From Mycolicibacterium moriokaense (GTDB taxonomy: Bacteria > Actinomycetota > Actinomycetes > Mycobacteriales > Mycobacteriaceae): a stretch of DNA of 64,000 bases. This document shows positions 46,089-57,448 of this stretch, piece by piece (within the stretch, counting starts at the first letter, position 1; the number at the start of each line of letters is the position of its first letter). The position numbers were made by a program, and so were the translations under genes. The stretch is from the NCBI RefSeq assembly GCF_003347205.1, contig NZ_QQBJ01000018.1:1-64000 (forward strand), in the 5' to 3' direction. The notes below the pieces were generated by a model. That model saw only the letters and a list, made by a program, of their open reading frames with translations, made no database searches and was not told the DNA's origin.

Positions 46089-47903
46089 CTACAACCCCAG
46101 ATCCGCCTCGAACGCGCCCTCTTCGAGACGGCGTTTGATCGTGGTCAGGAAGCGGCCCGCGTCTGCGCCGTCGATGAGCCGGTGGTCATAGGTCAGCGGC
46201 AGGTAGCAGATCGAGCGCACGCCGATCGACTCGTTGCCGGTCTCGTCGACGACCACCCGCGGACGTTTGACGATCGCGCCGGTGCCCAGCATCGCCGCCT
46301 GCGGCGGCACCAGGATCGGGGTGTCGAACAGCGCGCCCTGGCTGCCGATGTTGGTGATCGTGAACGTCCCGCCCGACAACTCGTCGGGTTTGAGGTCGCT
46401 GGACCGGGCCCGCGCCGCGATGTCCGCGATGGCCCTAGCGAGCCCGGCCAACGAAAGATCACCCGCGTTGTGAATCACCGGTGACAGCAGACCCTGCTCG
46501 GTGTCGACCGCGAAGCCCAGATGCTCGGAGTCGTAGTAGGTGATCTCCTTGGTGTCCTCGTTGTAGCTGGCGTTGACGTTCGGGTGCGCCTTCAACGCGT
46601 CGACCACCGCGACAGCGAAGAACGGCAGGAACGTCAGGTTGACGCCCTCGCGCTCTGCGAAGTTGGACTTGGCCCGCGCCCGCAACGCCACGATCCTGGT
46701 CATGTCGACCTCGTGTGTCTGCGTCAATTGCGCTGTGGCCTGCAAGGATTCGCGTGTCTTCTTGGCGGTGATCTGCCGTATCCGGTTGGCTTTCTGCGTG
46801 GTGCCGCGCAGGTGTGCCAGCGCGGGAGCCGGCTCCGCCTTCTTGGCGGGCGCCGGTGTCTCCTTGGCCGCCGGCGCCTCCTGCGCGGGCGCCTTCTTGG
46901 CCTCGGCCGCGGCCAGCACATCCTGCTTGCGGATGCGCCCGCCGACACCGCTGCCCTTGACCGAGCCGAGGTCGATGTCGTTCTCGCTGGCCAGTTTTCG
47001 GACCAACGGCGTCACGTACGGCGCGCCGTCGGTGGACGGCTCCGACTCGGCTTGGGGCTGCGGCTTGGGTTCGGGCTTCGGTTCGGGTTTGGGTTCCGGC
47101 TTGGGCTCGGGCTTCGGTTCCGGCTTGGCCTCTTCCTTCGGCGCCGGTTCCGGTTCCGGCTCGGGCTCAGGCTCGGGCTCGGGCTCGGGTTTGGCTTCTT
47201 CCTTCGGTTCGGGCTTGGGTGCCGGCTTCTCGGCGGGCGCGGCACCGGCATCGCCGATCTTGGCCAGTTCGCCGCCGACGGCGACGGTGTCGTCCTCCTC
47301 GGCGGTGATGCTGACCAGGGTGCCGGCCACAGGCGACGGGATCTCGGTGTCGACCTTGTCCGTCGATACCTCCACCAACGGCTCGTCCACCTCGACGCTG
47401 TCGCCGACCTTCTTCAGCCATCGGGTGACCGTGCCCTCGGTGACCGACTCGCCGAGCTCGGGCATCAGCACCGGGGTCGCATCGCCGCCGCCGGATGAGG
47501 CGGCGGGCTTCTGCTCGGGCTCGGGCGACTCCTGCTCGGGTTCCTCGGGTTCGGGCTGCTCTGCTGCGGGCTCGGGCTGCTCCTCGGCAGGCGCTTCTTC
47601 CGCGGCGGGTTCTTCGGCCGGTTTCTCTGCTGCGGGCTCGTCGTCGCTGCCGCCGCTGTCCTCGCCCGCCTCACCGATCAGCGCGAGGTCGCCGCCGACC
47701 TCGACCGTGTCGTCCTCCTGGGCGATGATCTTCGTCAGCACGCCTGCCGCCGGTGAAGGGATCTCGGTGTCGACCTTGTCGGTGGAGACCTCGAGCAGCG
47801 GTTCGTCCATCTCGACGGTGTCACCCTCTTGCTTGAGCCATCGGGTGACAGTCCCCTCGGTGACGCTCTCGCCGAGTGCGGGCATCTGGACGGAAGTTGC
47901 CAT
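46089..47903 (-). CDS. dlaT: 2-oxoacid dehydrogenase E2 (dihydrolipoamide acyltransferase)
   Basis: 604 aa. Two N-terminal lipoyl domains (residues about 3-78 and 130-206) with the lipoyl-lysine motif [14 protein letters not shown], separated by Pro/Glu-rich linkers ([10 protein letters not shown] and [10 protein letters not shown]). An E3-binding domain follows ([27 protein letters not shown]), then a catalytic domain ending [24 protein letters not shown]. Matches Rv2215 (DlaT), the E2 of pyruvate dehydrogenase and peroxynitrite reductase; the older label is SucB. ATG 47903. Confidence 0.93.
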   Translation of the reverse strand: MATSVQMPALGESVTEGTVTRWLKQEGDTVEMDEPLLEVSTDKVDTEIPSPAAGVLTKIIAQEDDTVEVGGDLALIGEAGEDSGGSDDEPAAEKPAEEPAAEEAPAEEQPEPAAEQPEPEEPEQESPEPEQKPAASSGGGDATPVLMPELGESVTEGTVTRWLKKVGDSVEVDEPLVEVSTDKVDTEIPSPVAGTLVSITAEEDDTVAVGGELAKIGDAGAAPAEKPAPKPEPKEEAKPEPEPEPEPEPEPEPAPKEEAKPEPKPEPKPEPKPEPKPEPKPQPQAESEPSTDGAPYVTPLVRKLASENDIDLGSVKGSGVGGRIRKQDVLAAAEAKKAPAQEAPAAKETPAPAKKAEPAPALAHLRGTTQKANRIRQITAKKTRESLQATAQLTQTHEVDMTRIVALRARAKSNFAEREGVNLTFLPFFAVAVVDALKAHPNVNASYNEDTKEITYYDSEHLGFAVDTEQGLLSPVIHNAGDLSLAGLARAIADIAARARSSDLKPDELSGGTFTITNIGSQGALFDTPILVPPQAAMLGTGAIVKRPRVVVDETGNESIGVRSICYLPLTYDHRLIDGADAGRFLTTIKRRLEEGAFEADLGL

Positions 47904-48062
47904 TTTTCGTTGACTCCCTCGAACGGTTGGTCGCCACGGATCGAATGCCGGTCCCCATCCTGTCATGTCGAGCAGCTCCGCTCGCCCCAGACCTGCACAG
48001 CTGTCGCTCTGGCACTATCGATAGAGGTGAAGCGAACGGGCATTGGAAGGAGTGCCACCCAG

Positions 48063-48416
48063 GTGGGACTGTTCGACAGGTTTCGCGGCCGCCGGTCCGC
48101 GCGCAGGAGCGGGCACGACCCTGCCGCCGACCTCACATACATGCGGCAGTGGGTCGCCGCCCGCTCCGGGGTCGAGGCGTTCATCGAACCCCGAACGACC
48201 GTCACCGAGGTCACCGCGGTGCTGGTGGCCAGCGACGGCGAATGGACCCGGCGACGGGCGGGTGGTGATGCCGGTGCCCGCCGGTTGAGTGACCGGCTGA
48301 ACATTCCGGTCTACGACGTGCAGAAGGTGGGCTACCCGCAGCGGATGCGCGACTACGACGCCCGCCGCCGAATCCAACGCGAACGTGCCGCTCGACGGGA
48401 ACTCGAAGGCCGCTAG
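48063..48416 (+). CDS. Small conserved protein, function unknown
   Basis: 117 aa from GTG 48063 (AAGGAG upstream). GLFDRFRGRRSARRSG, then VEAFIEPRTTVTEVTAVLVASDGEWTRRRAGGDAGARRLSDRLNIPVYDVQKVGYPQRMRDYDARRR. Mycobacterial homologues are annotated as oxidoreductase, without a visible catalytic motif. 10 bases before ephD, probably the same transcript. Confidence 0.75.
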   Translation: MGLFDRFRGRRSARRSGHDPAADLTYMRQWVAARSGVEAFIEPRTTVTEVTAVLVASDGEWTRRRAGGDAGARRLSDRLNIPVYDVQKVGYPQRMRDYDARRRIQRERAARRELEGR

Positions 48417-48426
48417 GGTTTCAACC

Positions 48427-50196
48427 GTGGGGGACACGGCCGTCGCGCGGTTCGTCGACAGCGCGGACGACGTCCGCATCGCCGTCTACGAAGAGGGCCG
48501 ACCGGACGGGCCGACGCTGGTGATGGCCCACGGCTGGCCCGACTCACATGTGCTGTGGGACGGCGTCGTGCCCGGGCTCGCCGATCGATTCCGGATCATC
48601 CGGTATGACAACCGCGGCGTGGGCAATTCCTCTGTGCCCAAAGCGGTTTCGGCCTACACCATCGGCAAGCTGGCCGATGATCTCGGCGCGGTGATCGCCG
48701 CCGTCGGCCGACCGGGCGAGGCCGTTCACCTACTCGGACACGACTGGGGTTCGGTTTCCACCTGGGAGTACCTGTCCAGACCTGGCGCAAGCGACCGCGT
48801 CGCGTCGTTCACCTCGGTATCGGGCCCGAGCACCGCGATCTACTGGGGCTACCTCGTCGCGAGCCTCAAGCGGCCCTACCGACCCGTCAAGTTCGTTCAG
48901 GCGGTTGACCGGTTCGCGCGGTTGACGTACTGGTATCCGTTCGCGTTGCCGGTGATCGGACCCGCGGCGTTCCGGCTGATGTTCCGCGGCGACCGGGCGA
49001 AGAAGGCATTGACTGACCGCGTACCGGGGGCGCAGCGGTACCGAGGCGACACCATCGTCGACGATCTGCTCAACTCGTTGAAGATCTATCGCGCTCTGGT
49101 GCTCAAACCGCCGCTATCGATCCCGGCCGACCGGTACGTCAACGTGCCGGTGCAGCTGATCGTCGCCACCGAGGACCCGGTGGTGCGGCCGCACGGCTTC
49201 GATGACCATGCCAGGTGGGTGCCGCGACTGTGGCGCCGTGACATCAAGGCAGGCCATTGGTCGCCGATGTCGCATCCGCAGGTGATCGCGACGGCCGTCG
49301 GCGAACTCGTCGACTTCCTCGACGGCAGGCCTGCGGCCCGGTCTCTGCTGCGTGCGCAGGTCGGCCGCACGCGCGACGACTTCGGCGACACGCTGGTGTC
49401 GGTCACCGGCGCGGGTAGCGGTATCGGCCGGGAAACCGCGCTGGCCTTCGCGCGTGCCGGCGCCGAACTGATCGTCAGCGACATCGACGAGGCGACGGTC
49501 AAGGACACGGCCGCCCGGATCGTGCAACGCGGCGGCGTGGCGCACCCCTACGTGGTCGACGTCTCGGCCGCCGACGCCGTCGAACGGTTCGCCGATCAGG
49601 TGTGCGCCGAACACGGTGTGCCCGACATCGTGGTCAACAACGCGGGCGTTGGGCAGGCCGGAGCGTTCCTGGACACGCCCGCCGACCACTGGGAGCGGGT
49701 GCTCGACATCAACCTCGGCGGTGTCGTCAACGCCTGCAGGGCATTTGGGAAACGGCTCGTCGAGCGTGGCACCGGCGGCCACATCGTCAACGTCGCGTCG
49801 ATCGCGTCGTACTCACCGTCGAGGACACTGAACGCCTACTGCACGTCCAAGGCGGCTGTGTACATGTTCTCCGACTGCCTGCGTGCCGAACTCGACGTCG
49901 CAGGCATCTCGCTGACCACGATCTGCCCGGGGCTGACTGACACCAACATCGTGCACGCCACGCGGTTCGATGTGCCGGGCCGTTCGCAGGAAAGTCTCGA
50001 GAAGCGGCGTGACGAACTGAAGTGGCTGTTCCGGCTGCGGCGCCACGGGCCGGACAAGGCCGCTGACGCCATCGTGTCCGCCGTCAAGAAGAACAAGCCG
50101 ATCCGGCCGATCACTCCGGAGGCGTACCTGCTCTACGGCACGTCGCGGGTGGCGCCAGGGGCGCTGCGCCGCCTCGCCGGCCAGAGACTCGTCTAG
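48427..50196 (+). CDS. ephD: EphD: alpha/beta epoxide hydrolase fused to SDR
   Basis: 589 aa. The N-terminal half (about 1-300) is an epoxide-hydrolase-type alpha/beta hydrolase: MAHGWPDSHVLWDG, nucleophile Asp in LLGHDWGSVSTWEY. The C-terminal half (about 315-589) is a short-chain dehydrogenase: VTGAGSGIGRETAL and catalytic YCTSK in LNAYCTSKAAVYMFSD. In M. tuberculosis EphD acts on epoxy-mycolates. GTG 48427. Confidence 0.94.
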   Translation: MGDTAVARFVDSADDVRIAVYEEGRPDGPTLVMAHGWPDSHVLWDGVVPGLADRFRIIRYDNRGVGNSSVPKAVSAYTIGKLADDLGAVIAAVGRPGEAVHLLGHDWGSVSTWEYLSRPGASDRVASFTSVSGPSTAIYWGYLVASLKRPYRPVKFVQAVDRFARLTYWYPFALPVIGPAAFRLMFRGDRAKKALTDRVPGAQRYRGDTIVDDLLNSLKIYRALVLKPPLSIPADRYVNVPVQLIVATEDPVVRPHGFDDHARWVPRLWRRDIKAGHWSPMSHPQVIATAVGELVDFLDGRPAARSLLRAQVGRTRDDFGDTLVSVTGAGSGIGRETALAFARAGAELIVSDIDEATVKDTAARIVQRGGVAHPYVVDVSAADAVERFADQVCAEHGVPDIVVNNAGVGQAGAFLDTPADHWERVLDINLGGVVNACRAFGKRLVERGTGGHIVNVASIASYSPSRTLNAYCTSKAAVYMFSDCLRAELDVAGISLTTICPGLTDTNIVHATRFDVPGRSQESLEKRRDELKWLFRLRRHGPDKAADAIVSAVKKNKPIRPITPEAYLLYGTSRVAPGALRRLAGQRLV

Positions 50197-50217
50197 CCGT
50201 TCTGCGCCGGGGTAGGA

Positions 50218-51732
50218 CTAGCTGCTTGCTGCTATGTCCTCGAGCACGGCGAACATCGTGCGGGTGGGCACGCCGGTGCCGCCCTTGCCGGTGTAGCCCC
50301 ACGGGCCGCCGGTGTTGTAGGCAGGCGCCGCGACGTCGATGTGCGCCCACGCCACCCCGTCGGTGACGAACTCGCGCAGGTAGGTGCCCGCCACCAGCAT
50401 GCCCGCGTAGCGCGAGCCGCTGACGTTGGCGAGGTCGGCGACCGTCGACTTCAGGTCGTCCTTGAGTTCCTCGGGAAGCGGCATGGGCCAAGCGTTTTCG
50501 CCGACCTCCTGCGAGAGCTTCGCGACGCGGTCGCGGAACTCGTCGGAGCCCATCACGCCCGGCGTGCGCGCACCCAGTGCGACGGTCTGCGCGCCGGTCA
50601 GCGTCGACGTCTCGATCAGGTAGTCGGGGTCGTCCTCGCATGCCCGCACGATCGCGTCGGCCAGGATCAGGCGCCCTTCGGCATCGGTGTTGAGCACCTC
50701 GACGGTGGTCCCGCCGTACTGGGTGAGCACGTCGCCGGGGCGCTGGGCCGTCGCCGAGGGCATGTTCTCGGCCATCGGCACGGTGGCGATGACGTCGATC
50801 GGCAGCTTCTGCTTGGCGGCGAGCACCACCGTCGCGATGACGGCCGCCGCGCCGCCCATGTCGGAGGTCATGTGGTGCATGTTGGCGGCCGGCTTGATCG
50901 AAATGCCGCCGGTGTCGAACGTGATGCCCTTGCCGACCAGCGCGACGGTCTTGGCCTTCCGCTTGCCCCCGCGGTGCGCGAGCCGGATCAGCCGCGGCGG
51001 ACGCGACGAACCCTTGCCGACGCCGATCACCCCGCCGTAGCCGGCCTTGGCCAGCGCCTTGTCGTCGAGCACCTCCACTTCGAGACCGGCTGCTTCGCCC
51101 AAAGCCTTTGCGCGCTTGGCGAACTCGTCGGGGAACAGGTGCGACGGGGGAGTGTTGACGAAGTCACGCGCGGTGGCGACGGCCGTGGCGATGTTCACCG
51201 CGCGCTCCGCTTCTGATTTGGCCTTCTTGTCCGTCGTCAAAGCGACGATCTCGCGTAGGCCAGGATCCTTCGGCGCGGTCTTGTCGCTGCGGAAGTCGCT
51301 GAACCGGTAGGCACCGAGGATCAGGCCTTCGATCGCGGCTTCGGGATCGATGTCGGACAGCGTGGTGATGACCTTCTCGGTGCCGTTCAGCGACCTGGCG
51401 GCGACGCCCGCCGCGCGGCGGATCAGGTCGGGCGGCCACGCGTCGCGGTCCTTGCCGAGGCCCACCGTGAGAACGCTGGCCACCGGCAGTGACGGCGCGA
51501 TCACCCTGGTCACCTGGTCGGCTCCGCCTTTGGCGCCCAGCGACTCCAGCGCGACCTCGATCTCACCGACGGCCTCTGCGTCGAGGAACGGGTTGGCCAC
51601 CACGGTCGCCTTTGCGTCGTCGTTTCCGCTGACCACTCCCACGATCAGCACGACCTTGTCGGCCTTGCGCTTGGGCAGCGAGGTGCTGACGGTGACGACG
51701 GGGGGCTGGTAACCGGGATTTGCGGTGCTCAC
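50218..51732 (-). CDS. pepB: Leucyl aminopeptidase PepB (Rv2213 homologue)
   Basis: 504 aa. M17 metallopeptidase: [19 protein letters not shown], the signature [13 protein letters not shown], and ending [24 protein letters not shown]. It removes N-terminal residues from peptides with two metals. GTG 51732; a TAGGCT -10-like box lies 8 bases upstream. Confidence 0.95.
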   Translation of the reverse strand: MSTANPGYQPPVVTVSTSLPKRKADKVVLIVGVVSGNDDAKATVVANPFLDAEAVGEIEVALESLGAKGGADQVTRVIAPSLPVASVLTVGLGKDRDAWPPDLIRRAAGVAARSLNGTEKVITTLSDIDPEAAIEGLILGAYRFSDFRSDKTAPKDPGLREIVALTTDKKAKSEAERAVNIATAVATARDFVNTPPSHLFPDEFAKRAKALGEAAGLEVEVLDDKALAKAGYGGVIGVGKGSSRPPRLIRLAHRGGKRKAKTVALVGKGITFDTGGISIKPAANMHHMTSDMGGAAAVIATVVLAAKQKLPIDVIATVPMAENMPSATAQRPGDVLTQYGGTTVEVLNTDAEGRLILADAIVRACEDDPDYLIETSTLTGAQTVALGARTPGVMGSDEFRDRVAKLSQEVGENAWPMPLPEELKDDLKSTVADLANVSGSRYAGMLVAGTYLREFVTDGVAWAHIDVAAPAYNTGGPWGYTGKGGTGVPTRTMFAVLEDIAASS

Positions 51733-51750
51733 GAGCGTTGAGCCTATCGG

Positions 51751-52836
51751 TCAACGCGAGAGGTGCAGGTCGTAGGCCGCGACAGGGGTATCGAAGCCCT
51801 TGAGCACCAACGGTTCCTGGGCAATCGCCGGCCAGTCGGCCAGCTGATCGCGGACATCGGAGGAGGCGAGGATCTGCCCGGGTGCCGCCGCGCCGGCCAG
51901 GCGGGCGGCGAGGTTGACCGGGGTGCCGAAGTAGTCCCCGCCGATGGCCAGCACGCTGCCGTAGCCCAGCCCGGCGCGGACCTGCAGGTTCACCTCCCGC
52001 GCACGCTGGTGTTCGACGAGGTCGAACGCCACTTTCACCAGCTGCTCGGGCGTCGAGCTGACCCACATCACCTCGTCGCCGATGAACTTCACCACCCGTC
52101 CGCCGTCGGCAAGCACGACGTCGCTGACGGTGCCCGCGAACTCGACGAGCAGGTCGGACAGCTCGGTCGCGGTGAGTCGCTGCGTGAGCGAGGTGAAGCC
52201 GGTGAGGTCGGCGAACCCCACGCCGCACGTCACGCTTGCCGAGTTGTCTCGGATGACTCCCTCGAAGTACGTGCGGGCGCTGATCGTGTGATGCCGGAAG
52301 ACCGCGTCGATCAGCACCGCGAGCCGTGGGATGAACTCGCCGACGGCGCGGTGGGCCCGCGCGGTGGTCAGTTCGTCGCGGCTGTATTCCATCTGGATGT
52401 CGGGCCGTCCGAGACGGATCGCGGTGGATCCCGCCTCGGCGAGCCGGGCCATCGACGAACCGAGCACACGCAGCAAGGTGAGGGTGGCCTCGTCGCCGAA
52501 GGCCGTCTTCATCGACACCCAGGCCGCCAGGCCGTCGACGTCGACAGCGCTGAACACCGGTTGCGTGGTGTCGGGTGCGCTCAGCCCCACGGCGTGCCAG
52601 GCCTTGATGAGCTCCGCGACGGGCACACCGAGCTCATCGGCGGCCTCGCGCAGGGTGAACTCGGGGCGCCCCGACCACTGCAGCACATCGCCGCCGAGCC
52701 CGAACAGCCTGCCGCGGCGCTCGGCCTCCACCATCTCCTCGGCGGTGAAGCCCAGGGCGTCGAGGTACTCGATCAGGCCGGCGCGCTCGCGGGCGTTGGC
52801 GATTCCTGCGGCCTCCAGCGCATCGAAATCGACCAC
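51751..52836 (-). CDS. Class III adenylate cyclase with pH-sensing N-domain (Rv2212 homologue)
   Basis: 361 aa. The N-terminal region (about 1-180) is an HTH-like regulatory domain ([23 protein letters not shown]). The cyclase domain follows: [17 protein letters not shown] (metal Asp), [15 protein letters not shown] and [26 protein letters not shown]. The M. tuberculosis homologue is a fatty-acid- or pH-sensitive cyclase making cAMP. GTG start 52836. Divergent from gcvT. Confidence 0.92.
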   Translation of the reverse strand: MVDFDALEAAGIANARERAGLIEYLDALGFTAEEMVEAERRGRLFGLGGDVLQWSGRPEFTLREAADELGVPVAELIKAWHAVGLSAPDTTQPVFSAVDVDGLAAWVSMKTAFGDEATLTLLRVLGSSMARLAEAGSTAIRLGRPDIQMEYSRDELTTARAHRAVGEFIPRLAVLIDAVFRHHTISARTYFEGVIRDNSASVTCGVGFADLTGFTSLTQRLTATELSDLLVEFAGTVSDVVLADGGRVVKFIGDEVMWVSSTPEQLVKVAFDLVEHQRAREVNLQVRAGLGYGSVLAIGGDYFGTPVNLAARLAGAAAPGQILASSDVRDQLADWPAIAQEPLVLKGFDTPVAAYDLHLSR

Positions 52837-52882
52837 CCACCGGAGTCTGCCAGCAGCGCAGCCACGATTAGGGTTGAAACCC

Positions 52883-53977
52883 GTGAATGAAACGCAGCAC
52901 GGCCCCCTGGAGGAACGGCACCGGCAACTGGGCGCCAGCTTCGCCGAGTTCTCGGGCTGGCTGATGCCTGTTTCGTACGCGGGCACCGTCGGCGAGCACA
53001 CCGCGACGCGCACCACCGTCGGCCTGTTCGACGTCAGCCACCTCGGCAAGGCGTCGGTGCGCGGTCGCGGCGCGGCCGAATACGTGAACGCGACGCTGAC
53101 CAACGACCTCGGCCGGATCGAGCCCGGCAAGGCGCAATACACGTTGTGCTGTACCGAATCCGGCGGTGTCATCGACGATCTGATCGCCTACTACGTCTCC
53201 GACGACGAGATGTTCCTGGTGCCCAACGCCGCCAACACCGCGGCCGTGGTCGCCGCGCTGCAGGACAGCGCGCCCGCCGGCTTGACGATCACCGACGAGC
53301 ACCGCTCGCGCGCCGTCCTCGCCGTACAGGGACCGAAGTCCGCCGAGGTGCTGGGCACCCTCGGGCTGCCCACCGACATGGACTACATGGCCTACGCCGA
53401 CGCCGACTTCAACGGCGTCGAGGTGCGGGTCTGCCGCACCGGCTACACCGGCGAGCACGGGTATGAGCTGCTGCCCGCCTGGGCCGACGCGCCCGCGGTG
53501 TTCGACGCACTGGTCGACGCCGTGTCCGCCGCGGGCGGCCAGTTGGCCGGCCTGGGCGCGCGCGACACGCTGCGCACCGAGATGGGCTATCCGCTGCACG
53601 GCCATGAACTGTCGTCGGAGATCTCGCCGCTGCAGGCCCGCTGCGGGTGGGCGATCGGCTGGAAGAAGGACTCGTTCTGGGGCCGCGACGCGCTGCTGGC
53701 GGAGAAGGAAGCCGGCCCCAAACGGCTGCTGCGGGGTCTCCGCGCCGTCGGCAGGGGAGTGCTGCGCCAGGACCTCACCGTGCTCGACGGATCCACTCCG
53801 GTCGGGGTCACCACGTCGGGAACCTTTTCTCCGACTTTGAAAGTCGGCATCGCGCTGGCGCTGCTCGACACCGAACACGAGATCGACGATGGAGCGCGGG
53901 TGGCCGTCGACGTGCGCGGTCGAGCCGTCGAATGCGAAGTCGTGCGGCCGCCGTTCGTCACCGCGAAGACGCGCTGA
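52883..53977 (+). CDS. gcvT: Glycine cleavage T protein (aminomethyltransferase)
   Basis: 364 aa. The T protein takes the methylamine group of glycine from lipoyl-H protein to tetrahydrofolate. Blocks: [72 protein letters not shown] 52883. The lipoate it depends on comes from the lipB-lipA genes nearby. The gcvH and gcvP genes are not in this window. Confidence 0.95.
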   Translation: MNETQHGPLEERHRQLGASFAEFSGWLMPVSYAGTVGEHTATRTTVGLFDVSHLGKASVRGRGAAEYVNATLTNDLGRIEPGKAQYTLCCTESGGVIDDLIAYYVSDDEMFLVPNAANTAAVVAALQDSAPAGLTITDEHRSRAVLAVQGPKSAEVLGTLGLPTDMDYMAYADADFNGVEVRVCRTGYTGEHGYELLPAWADAPAVFDALVDAVSAAGGQLAGLGARDTLRTEMGYPLHGHELSSEISPLQARCGWAIGWKKDSFWGRDALLAEKEAGPKRLLRGLRAVGRGVLRQDLTVLDGSTPVGVTTSGTFSPTLKVGIALALLDTEHEIDDGARVAVDVRGRAVECEVVRPPFVTAKTR

Positions 53978-54018
53978 GCAGCCGTTGATGGAGGCAAAAA
54001 CCCGGTAGCGGACGGATA

Positions 54019-54024
54019 TACAAT
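54019..54024 (+). promoter_or_regulatory. -10 box of leaderless ilvE
   Basis: TACAAT ends six bases before ATG 54031. Confidence 0.65.
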
Positions 54025-54030
54025 CGCCCC

Positions 54031-55134
54031 ATGACCGAGCACCTCGAGTTCACCGTCGATCGCAACGCGAATCCGGCGAGCGACGAGGTACGCGCCCAGA
54101 TCCTGGCGAATCCGGGCTTCGGCCGCTATCACACCGACCACATGGTCTCGATCGACTACCTCGAGGGCAAGGGCTGGCACAACGCGCGGGTCATCCCGTA
54201 CGGCCCCATCGAACTCGACCCCTCGGCGATCGTGCTGCACTACGCGCAGGAGGTGTTCGAGGGGCTGAAGGCCTACCGCTGGGCCGACGGCGCCATCGTG
54301 TCCTTCCGCGCGGAGGCCAACGCCGCGCGGCTGCGGTCGTCGGCCCGCCGGTTGGCCATCCCGGAGCTACCCGAAGGCGTGTTCATCGAATCGCTGCGCC
54401 GGCTCATCGCCGCCGACGAGCAGTGGGTGCCACCCGCGGGCGGCGAGGAGTCGCTCTACCTGCGGCCCTACATCTTCGCCACCGAGCCCGGCCTCGGGGT
54501 CCGGCCCGCCTCCGAATACCGCTACATGGTGATCGGCTCGCCCGCGGGCGCCTACTTCCCGCGCGGCATCAAGCCCGTCAGCGTCTGGCTGTCGCACGAA
54601 TACGTGCGGGCCTCGCCCGGCGGCACCGGCGCCGCGAAGTTCGGCGGCAACTACGCCGCCTCGCTGCTGGCGCAGGCCGAGGCCGCCGACAACGGCTGCG
54701 ATCAGGTGGTGTGGCTGGACGCCATCGAGCGCCGCTACGTCGAAGAGATGGGCGGGATGAACCTGTTCTTCGTGTTCGGCAGCGGAGGCACCGCCCGCCT
54801 GGTGACGCCGGAGCTGAGCGGCTCGCTGTTGCCGGGGATCACCCGAGACTCGTTGCTGCAGTTGGCCACTGACGCGGGATTCACCGTCGAGGAACGCAAG
54901 ATCGATGTCGACGAGTGGCAGAAGAAGGCCGCCGCGGGCGAGATCACCGAGGTGTTCGCCTGTGGCACGGCCGCGGTGATCACACCTGTGTCGCACGTGA
55001 AGCACGGCGAAGGCGAGTTCACCATCGCCGACGGTGAGCCCGGCGAGATCACCATGGCACTTCGCGACACGTTGACCGGCATCCAGCGCGGCACCTTCGC
55101 CGACACCCACGGCTGGATGTCGCGGCTGAACTGA
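54031..55134 (+). CDS. ilvE: Branched-chain amino acid aminotransferase IlvE
   Basis: 367 aa fold-type IV PLP enzyme. The PLP lysine is K203 in [37 protein letters not shown] and [12 protein letters not shown] are landmarks. It makes valine, leucine and isoleucine from their keto acids. ATG 54031 apparently leaderless. Convergent with cobS. Confidence 0.96.
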   Translation: MTEHLEFTVDRNANPASDEVRAQILANPGFGRYHTDHMVSIDYLEGKGWHNARVIPYGPIELDPSAIVLHYAQEVFEGLKAYRWADGAIVSFRAEANAARLRSSARRLAIPELPEGVFIESLRRLIAADEQWVPPAGGEESLYLRPYIFATEPGLGVRPASEYRYMVIGSPAGAYFPRGIKPVSVWLSHEYVRASPGGTGAAKFGGNYAASLLAQAEAADNGCDQVVWLDAIERRYVEEMGGMNLFFVFGSGGTARLVTPELSGSLLPGITRDSLLQLATDAGFTVEERKIDVDEWQKKAAAGEITEVFACGTAAVITPVSHVKHGEGEFTIADGEPGEITMALRDTLTGIQRGTFADTHGWMSRLN

Positions 55135-55152
55135 CTCCTGGCCGCCTGCCGG

Positions 55153-55878
55153 TCAGCCGATCGCCAGGCCGAGCGCCGCCAGCGTCGTCGTCACCTCGAT
55201 CGCCGCACCCAGCACGTCGCCGGTGATCCCGCCGAAGCGGCGGACGCAATGGGCCACCAGCAGCGCGCTGCAGGCGAGCGCGACGAGCACTGCAGCGGGC
55301 CCCTGCCACCACCGCGGACCGGCGAGAGCAGCGGCCGCGACGACGGCCACCAGCCACGCCGTCACCACCGCGATCGACTGACTGCCCGCGACCATCGCGC
55401 CCAGCGTGCTGCCCTCCGCCGACGGCACCGACCGGCGGCAGGCCGCCACCGCGGCGACCCGGCCCGCGGTGACCGCGACGATCACGGCGATCGCGCTCAA
55501 CTCCGCGAAGGCCAACCCCTGCACGACGATCGCCAGCACCACCGCCGCCACGCCGAACGGGCCTGCCGTGCCGTCGCGCATCACCTTCAGCGCCCGCTGA
55601 GGCGGACCGTAACAGCCGAGTGCGTCGGTGGTGTCGGCGAGCCCGTCGATGTGCAGACCCCTGGTGGCGATCAGCAGCGCCGCCACCGCCAGCACCCCGG
55701 TCAGCGGGTGGCCCTCGCCGAACGCCGCCGACGCCGCCCACATCACCCCGGCCGCCAGCGCGCCCAGCGCCACGCCGACCACAGGCAGCGCGGTCATCAC
55801 GCCACGGCCGACTCCGGCGCCCGAGCGCAGCGGCACAACGGTTGCGAACGCGAATGCCCCTGTGAGCGAGCGGATCAC
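55153..55878 (-). CDS. cobS: Adenosylcobinamide-GDP ribazoletransferase CobS
   Basis: 241 aa membrane protein that joins alpha-ribazole to adenosylcobinamide-GDP. [41 protein letters not shown] is the DGLAD family signature. It overlaps the cobT stop by 4 bases, giving cobU-cobT-cobS as one coupled unit. Confidence 0.94.
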   Translation of the reverse strand: MIRSLTGAFAFATVVPLRSGAGVGRGVMTALPVVGVALGALAAGVMWAASAAFGEGHPLTGVLAVAALLIATRGLHIDGLADTTDALGCYGPPQRALKVMRDGTAGPFGVAAVVLAIVVQGLAFAELSAIAVIVAVTAGRVAAVAACRRSVPSAEGSTLGAMVAGSQSIAVVTAWLVAVVAAAALAGPRWWQGPAAVLVALACSALLVAHCVRRFGGITGDVLGAAIEVTTTLAALGLAIG

Positions 55879-56912
55879 GACGAGACGCTGGCCTCGTCAA
55901 AGGTGGCCATCGACCGCAATGTGGCGATCGCCGCGCGCACCACCGGCAGTGCGACCGCCGCGCCGGTGCCCTCCCCGAGACGCATCGACAGGTCGACGAT
56001 CGGAACGAGGTCCAGCTTCTGCAGCGCCAGGGTGTGCGCGGGTTCAGTGGATCGATGACCGGCCCGCCACCATGCGCCCGCACCGGGCGCGAGCAACTCG
56101 GCGACCAGCGCGGCCGACGTCACGACCACACCGTCGAGCAGCACCGGCGTCCGCCGCACCGCCGCCTGCGCGCAGAAACCCGCCATCGCAGCCAGATCGG
56201 CGCCGCCGCAGACGCGCAGCAGCCCCACCGGATCGGCCGCCAGCCCGCGGGCCCGGTAGAGCGCGTCACGCACCGCCGCGACCTTCCGCGACCAGCCCGC
56301 GTCGTCGATGCCGGTGCCGCGCCCGACGACGGCTACCGGTTCCTCGCCCGTCAGTGCGGCGATCAAAGCCGTTGCGGCCGTGGTGTTCCCGATGCCCATG
56401 TCACCGGCGATGAGCAGGTCGGCACCGGCGTCGACCTCTTCGTCGGCGATCCGGCGGCCCGCCTGCACCGCGGCGTGGGCCTCGTCGGCCGTCAACGCGT
56501 CCTCGACCGCGATGTTGCCGCTGCCCCTGCGGACCTTGTGCGCACCGATCGCCGCCGAGTGCGGCTCGTTCACATCGACCGCGATGTCGGCCACCCGCAC
56601 GGTCGCGCCCGCGCATTCGGCGAGCACATTGATCGCGGCGCCGCCTGCGTCGAAGTTGGCCACCATCTGCGCGGTGACCTCGGATGGGAAGGCCGAAACC
56701 CCCGACGCGGTCACGCCGTGATCGCCTGCGAACACCACCACCCGCGCGCGCTGGAACTGATTGGGCGGGCACTGCCCCTGGCACGCGGCCACCCAGACCG
56801 ACAGCTCTTCCAGCCGCCCGAGCGAACCGGCCGGCTTGGTCAGCGTGTCCTGGCGCACCCGCGCCCGCGCGGCCGCATCCTCGTCGGGCGGGGTGATCTG
56901 CGGGAAGTCCAT
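55875..56912 (-). CDS. cobT: Nicotinate-nucleotide-dimethylbenzimidazole phosphoribosyltransferase CobT
   Basis: 345 aa. It makes alpha-ribazole phosphate for the lower ligand of cobalamin. Landmarks: [75 protein letters not shown]. Start ATG 56912 overlaps the cobU stop (TGATG). Confidence 0.95.
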   Translation of the reverse strand: MDFPQITPPDEDAAARARVRQDTLTKPAGSLGRLEELSVWVAACQGQCPPNQFQRARVVVFAGDHGVTASGVSAFPSEVTAQMVANFDAGGAAINVLAECAGATVRVADIAVDVNEPHSAAIGAHKVRRGSGNIAVEDALTADEAHAAVQAGRRIADEEVDAGADLLIAGDMGIGNTTAATALIAALTGEEPVAVVGRGTGIDDAGWSRKVAAVRDALYRARGLAADPVGLLRVCGGADLAAMAGFCAQAAVRRTPVLLDGVVVTSAALVAELLAPGAGAWWRAGHRSTEPAHTLALQKLDLVPIVDLSMRLGEGTGAAVALPVVRAAIATLRSMATFDEASVSS

Positions 56913-57442
56913 CACGTCGGCTCCTTCACGGTGACCGGCTGGCCCGCGATCACCAGCACCACGCGGTCGCACAGGTTCGCGAGCCGCTGGTTGAGCGAGC
57001 CCAATTCGTCGGCGAAACGGCGGCCCGCGGCCGTGGCCGGTATCACGGTCAGGCCGACTTCGGGACTGACCAGAATCAGGTCCGCCCGGTGGTTGCTGAC
57101 GGCGTCGAGGAGGTCGTCGGTGTCGGCACGCACCGACCCGTCCGTCCAGGCCTGAGCGCGATCCATCGCGGCGGTCAGCCACCCGCCGATGTCGTCGACC
57201 AGCGTCGGGGTGCCGTCATTGGCCCGCAATTGCTTTGCCACATCCGAGGTTTCGACGGTCGACCAGTGCCGCGGTCGGCGGGCGCGATGCGCTGCCAACC
57301 GAGTCGCCCAGGCGTCGTCGTCGGCGGCCGAGCCGGTGGCGAGGTAGCGAACCGACTGCTCGGTGCCGGGCGACTGCGCGATCACGGACTCGGCCCACTC
57401 GGATTTGCCCGACCTGATACCGCCGAGCACCAGAATGCGCAC
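56912..57442 (-). CDS. cobU: Adenosylcobinamide kinase/guanylyltransferase CobU
   Basis: 176 aa. P-loop [15 protein letters not shown] at the N-terminus; [27 protein letters not shown] is the next family block. It phosphorylates cobinamide and then adds GMP. In M. tuberculosis cobU is elsewhere (Rv0254c), so its presence next to cobT and cobS is a difference from that species. Stop overlaps the cobT start. Confidence 0.92.
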   Translation of the reverse strand: MRILVLGGIRSGKSEWAESVIAQSPGTEQSVRYLATGSAADDDAWATRLAAHRARRPRHWSTVETSDVAKQLRANDGTPTLVDDIGGWLTAAMDRAQAWTDGSVRADTDDLLDAVSNHRADLILVSPEVGLTVIPATAAGRRFADELGSLNQRLANLCDRVVLVIAGQPVTVKEPT

Positions 57443-57448
57443 CCGGAC

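Noticed and set aside
47012-47251. Pro/Arg-rich 79-codon frame in the E2 linker
   Set aside because: Produced by the PEPEPKP repeat of the E2 linker read in another frame.
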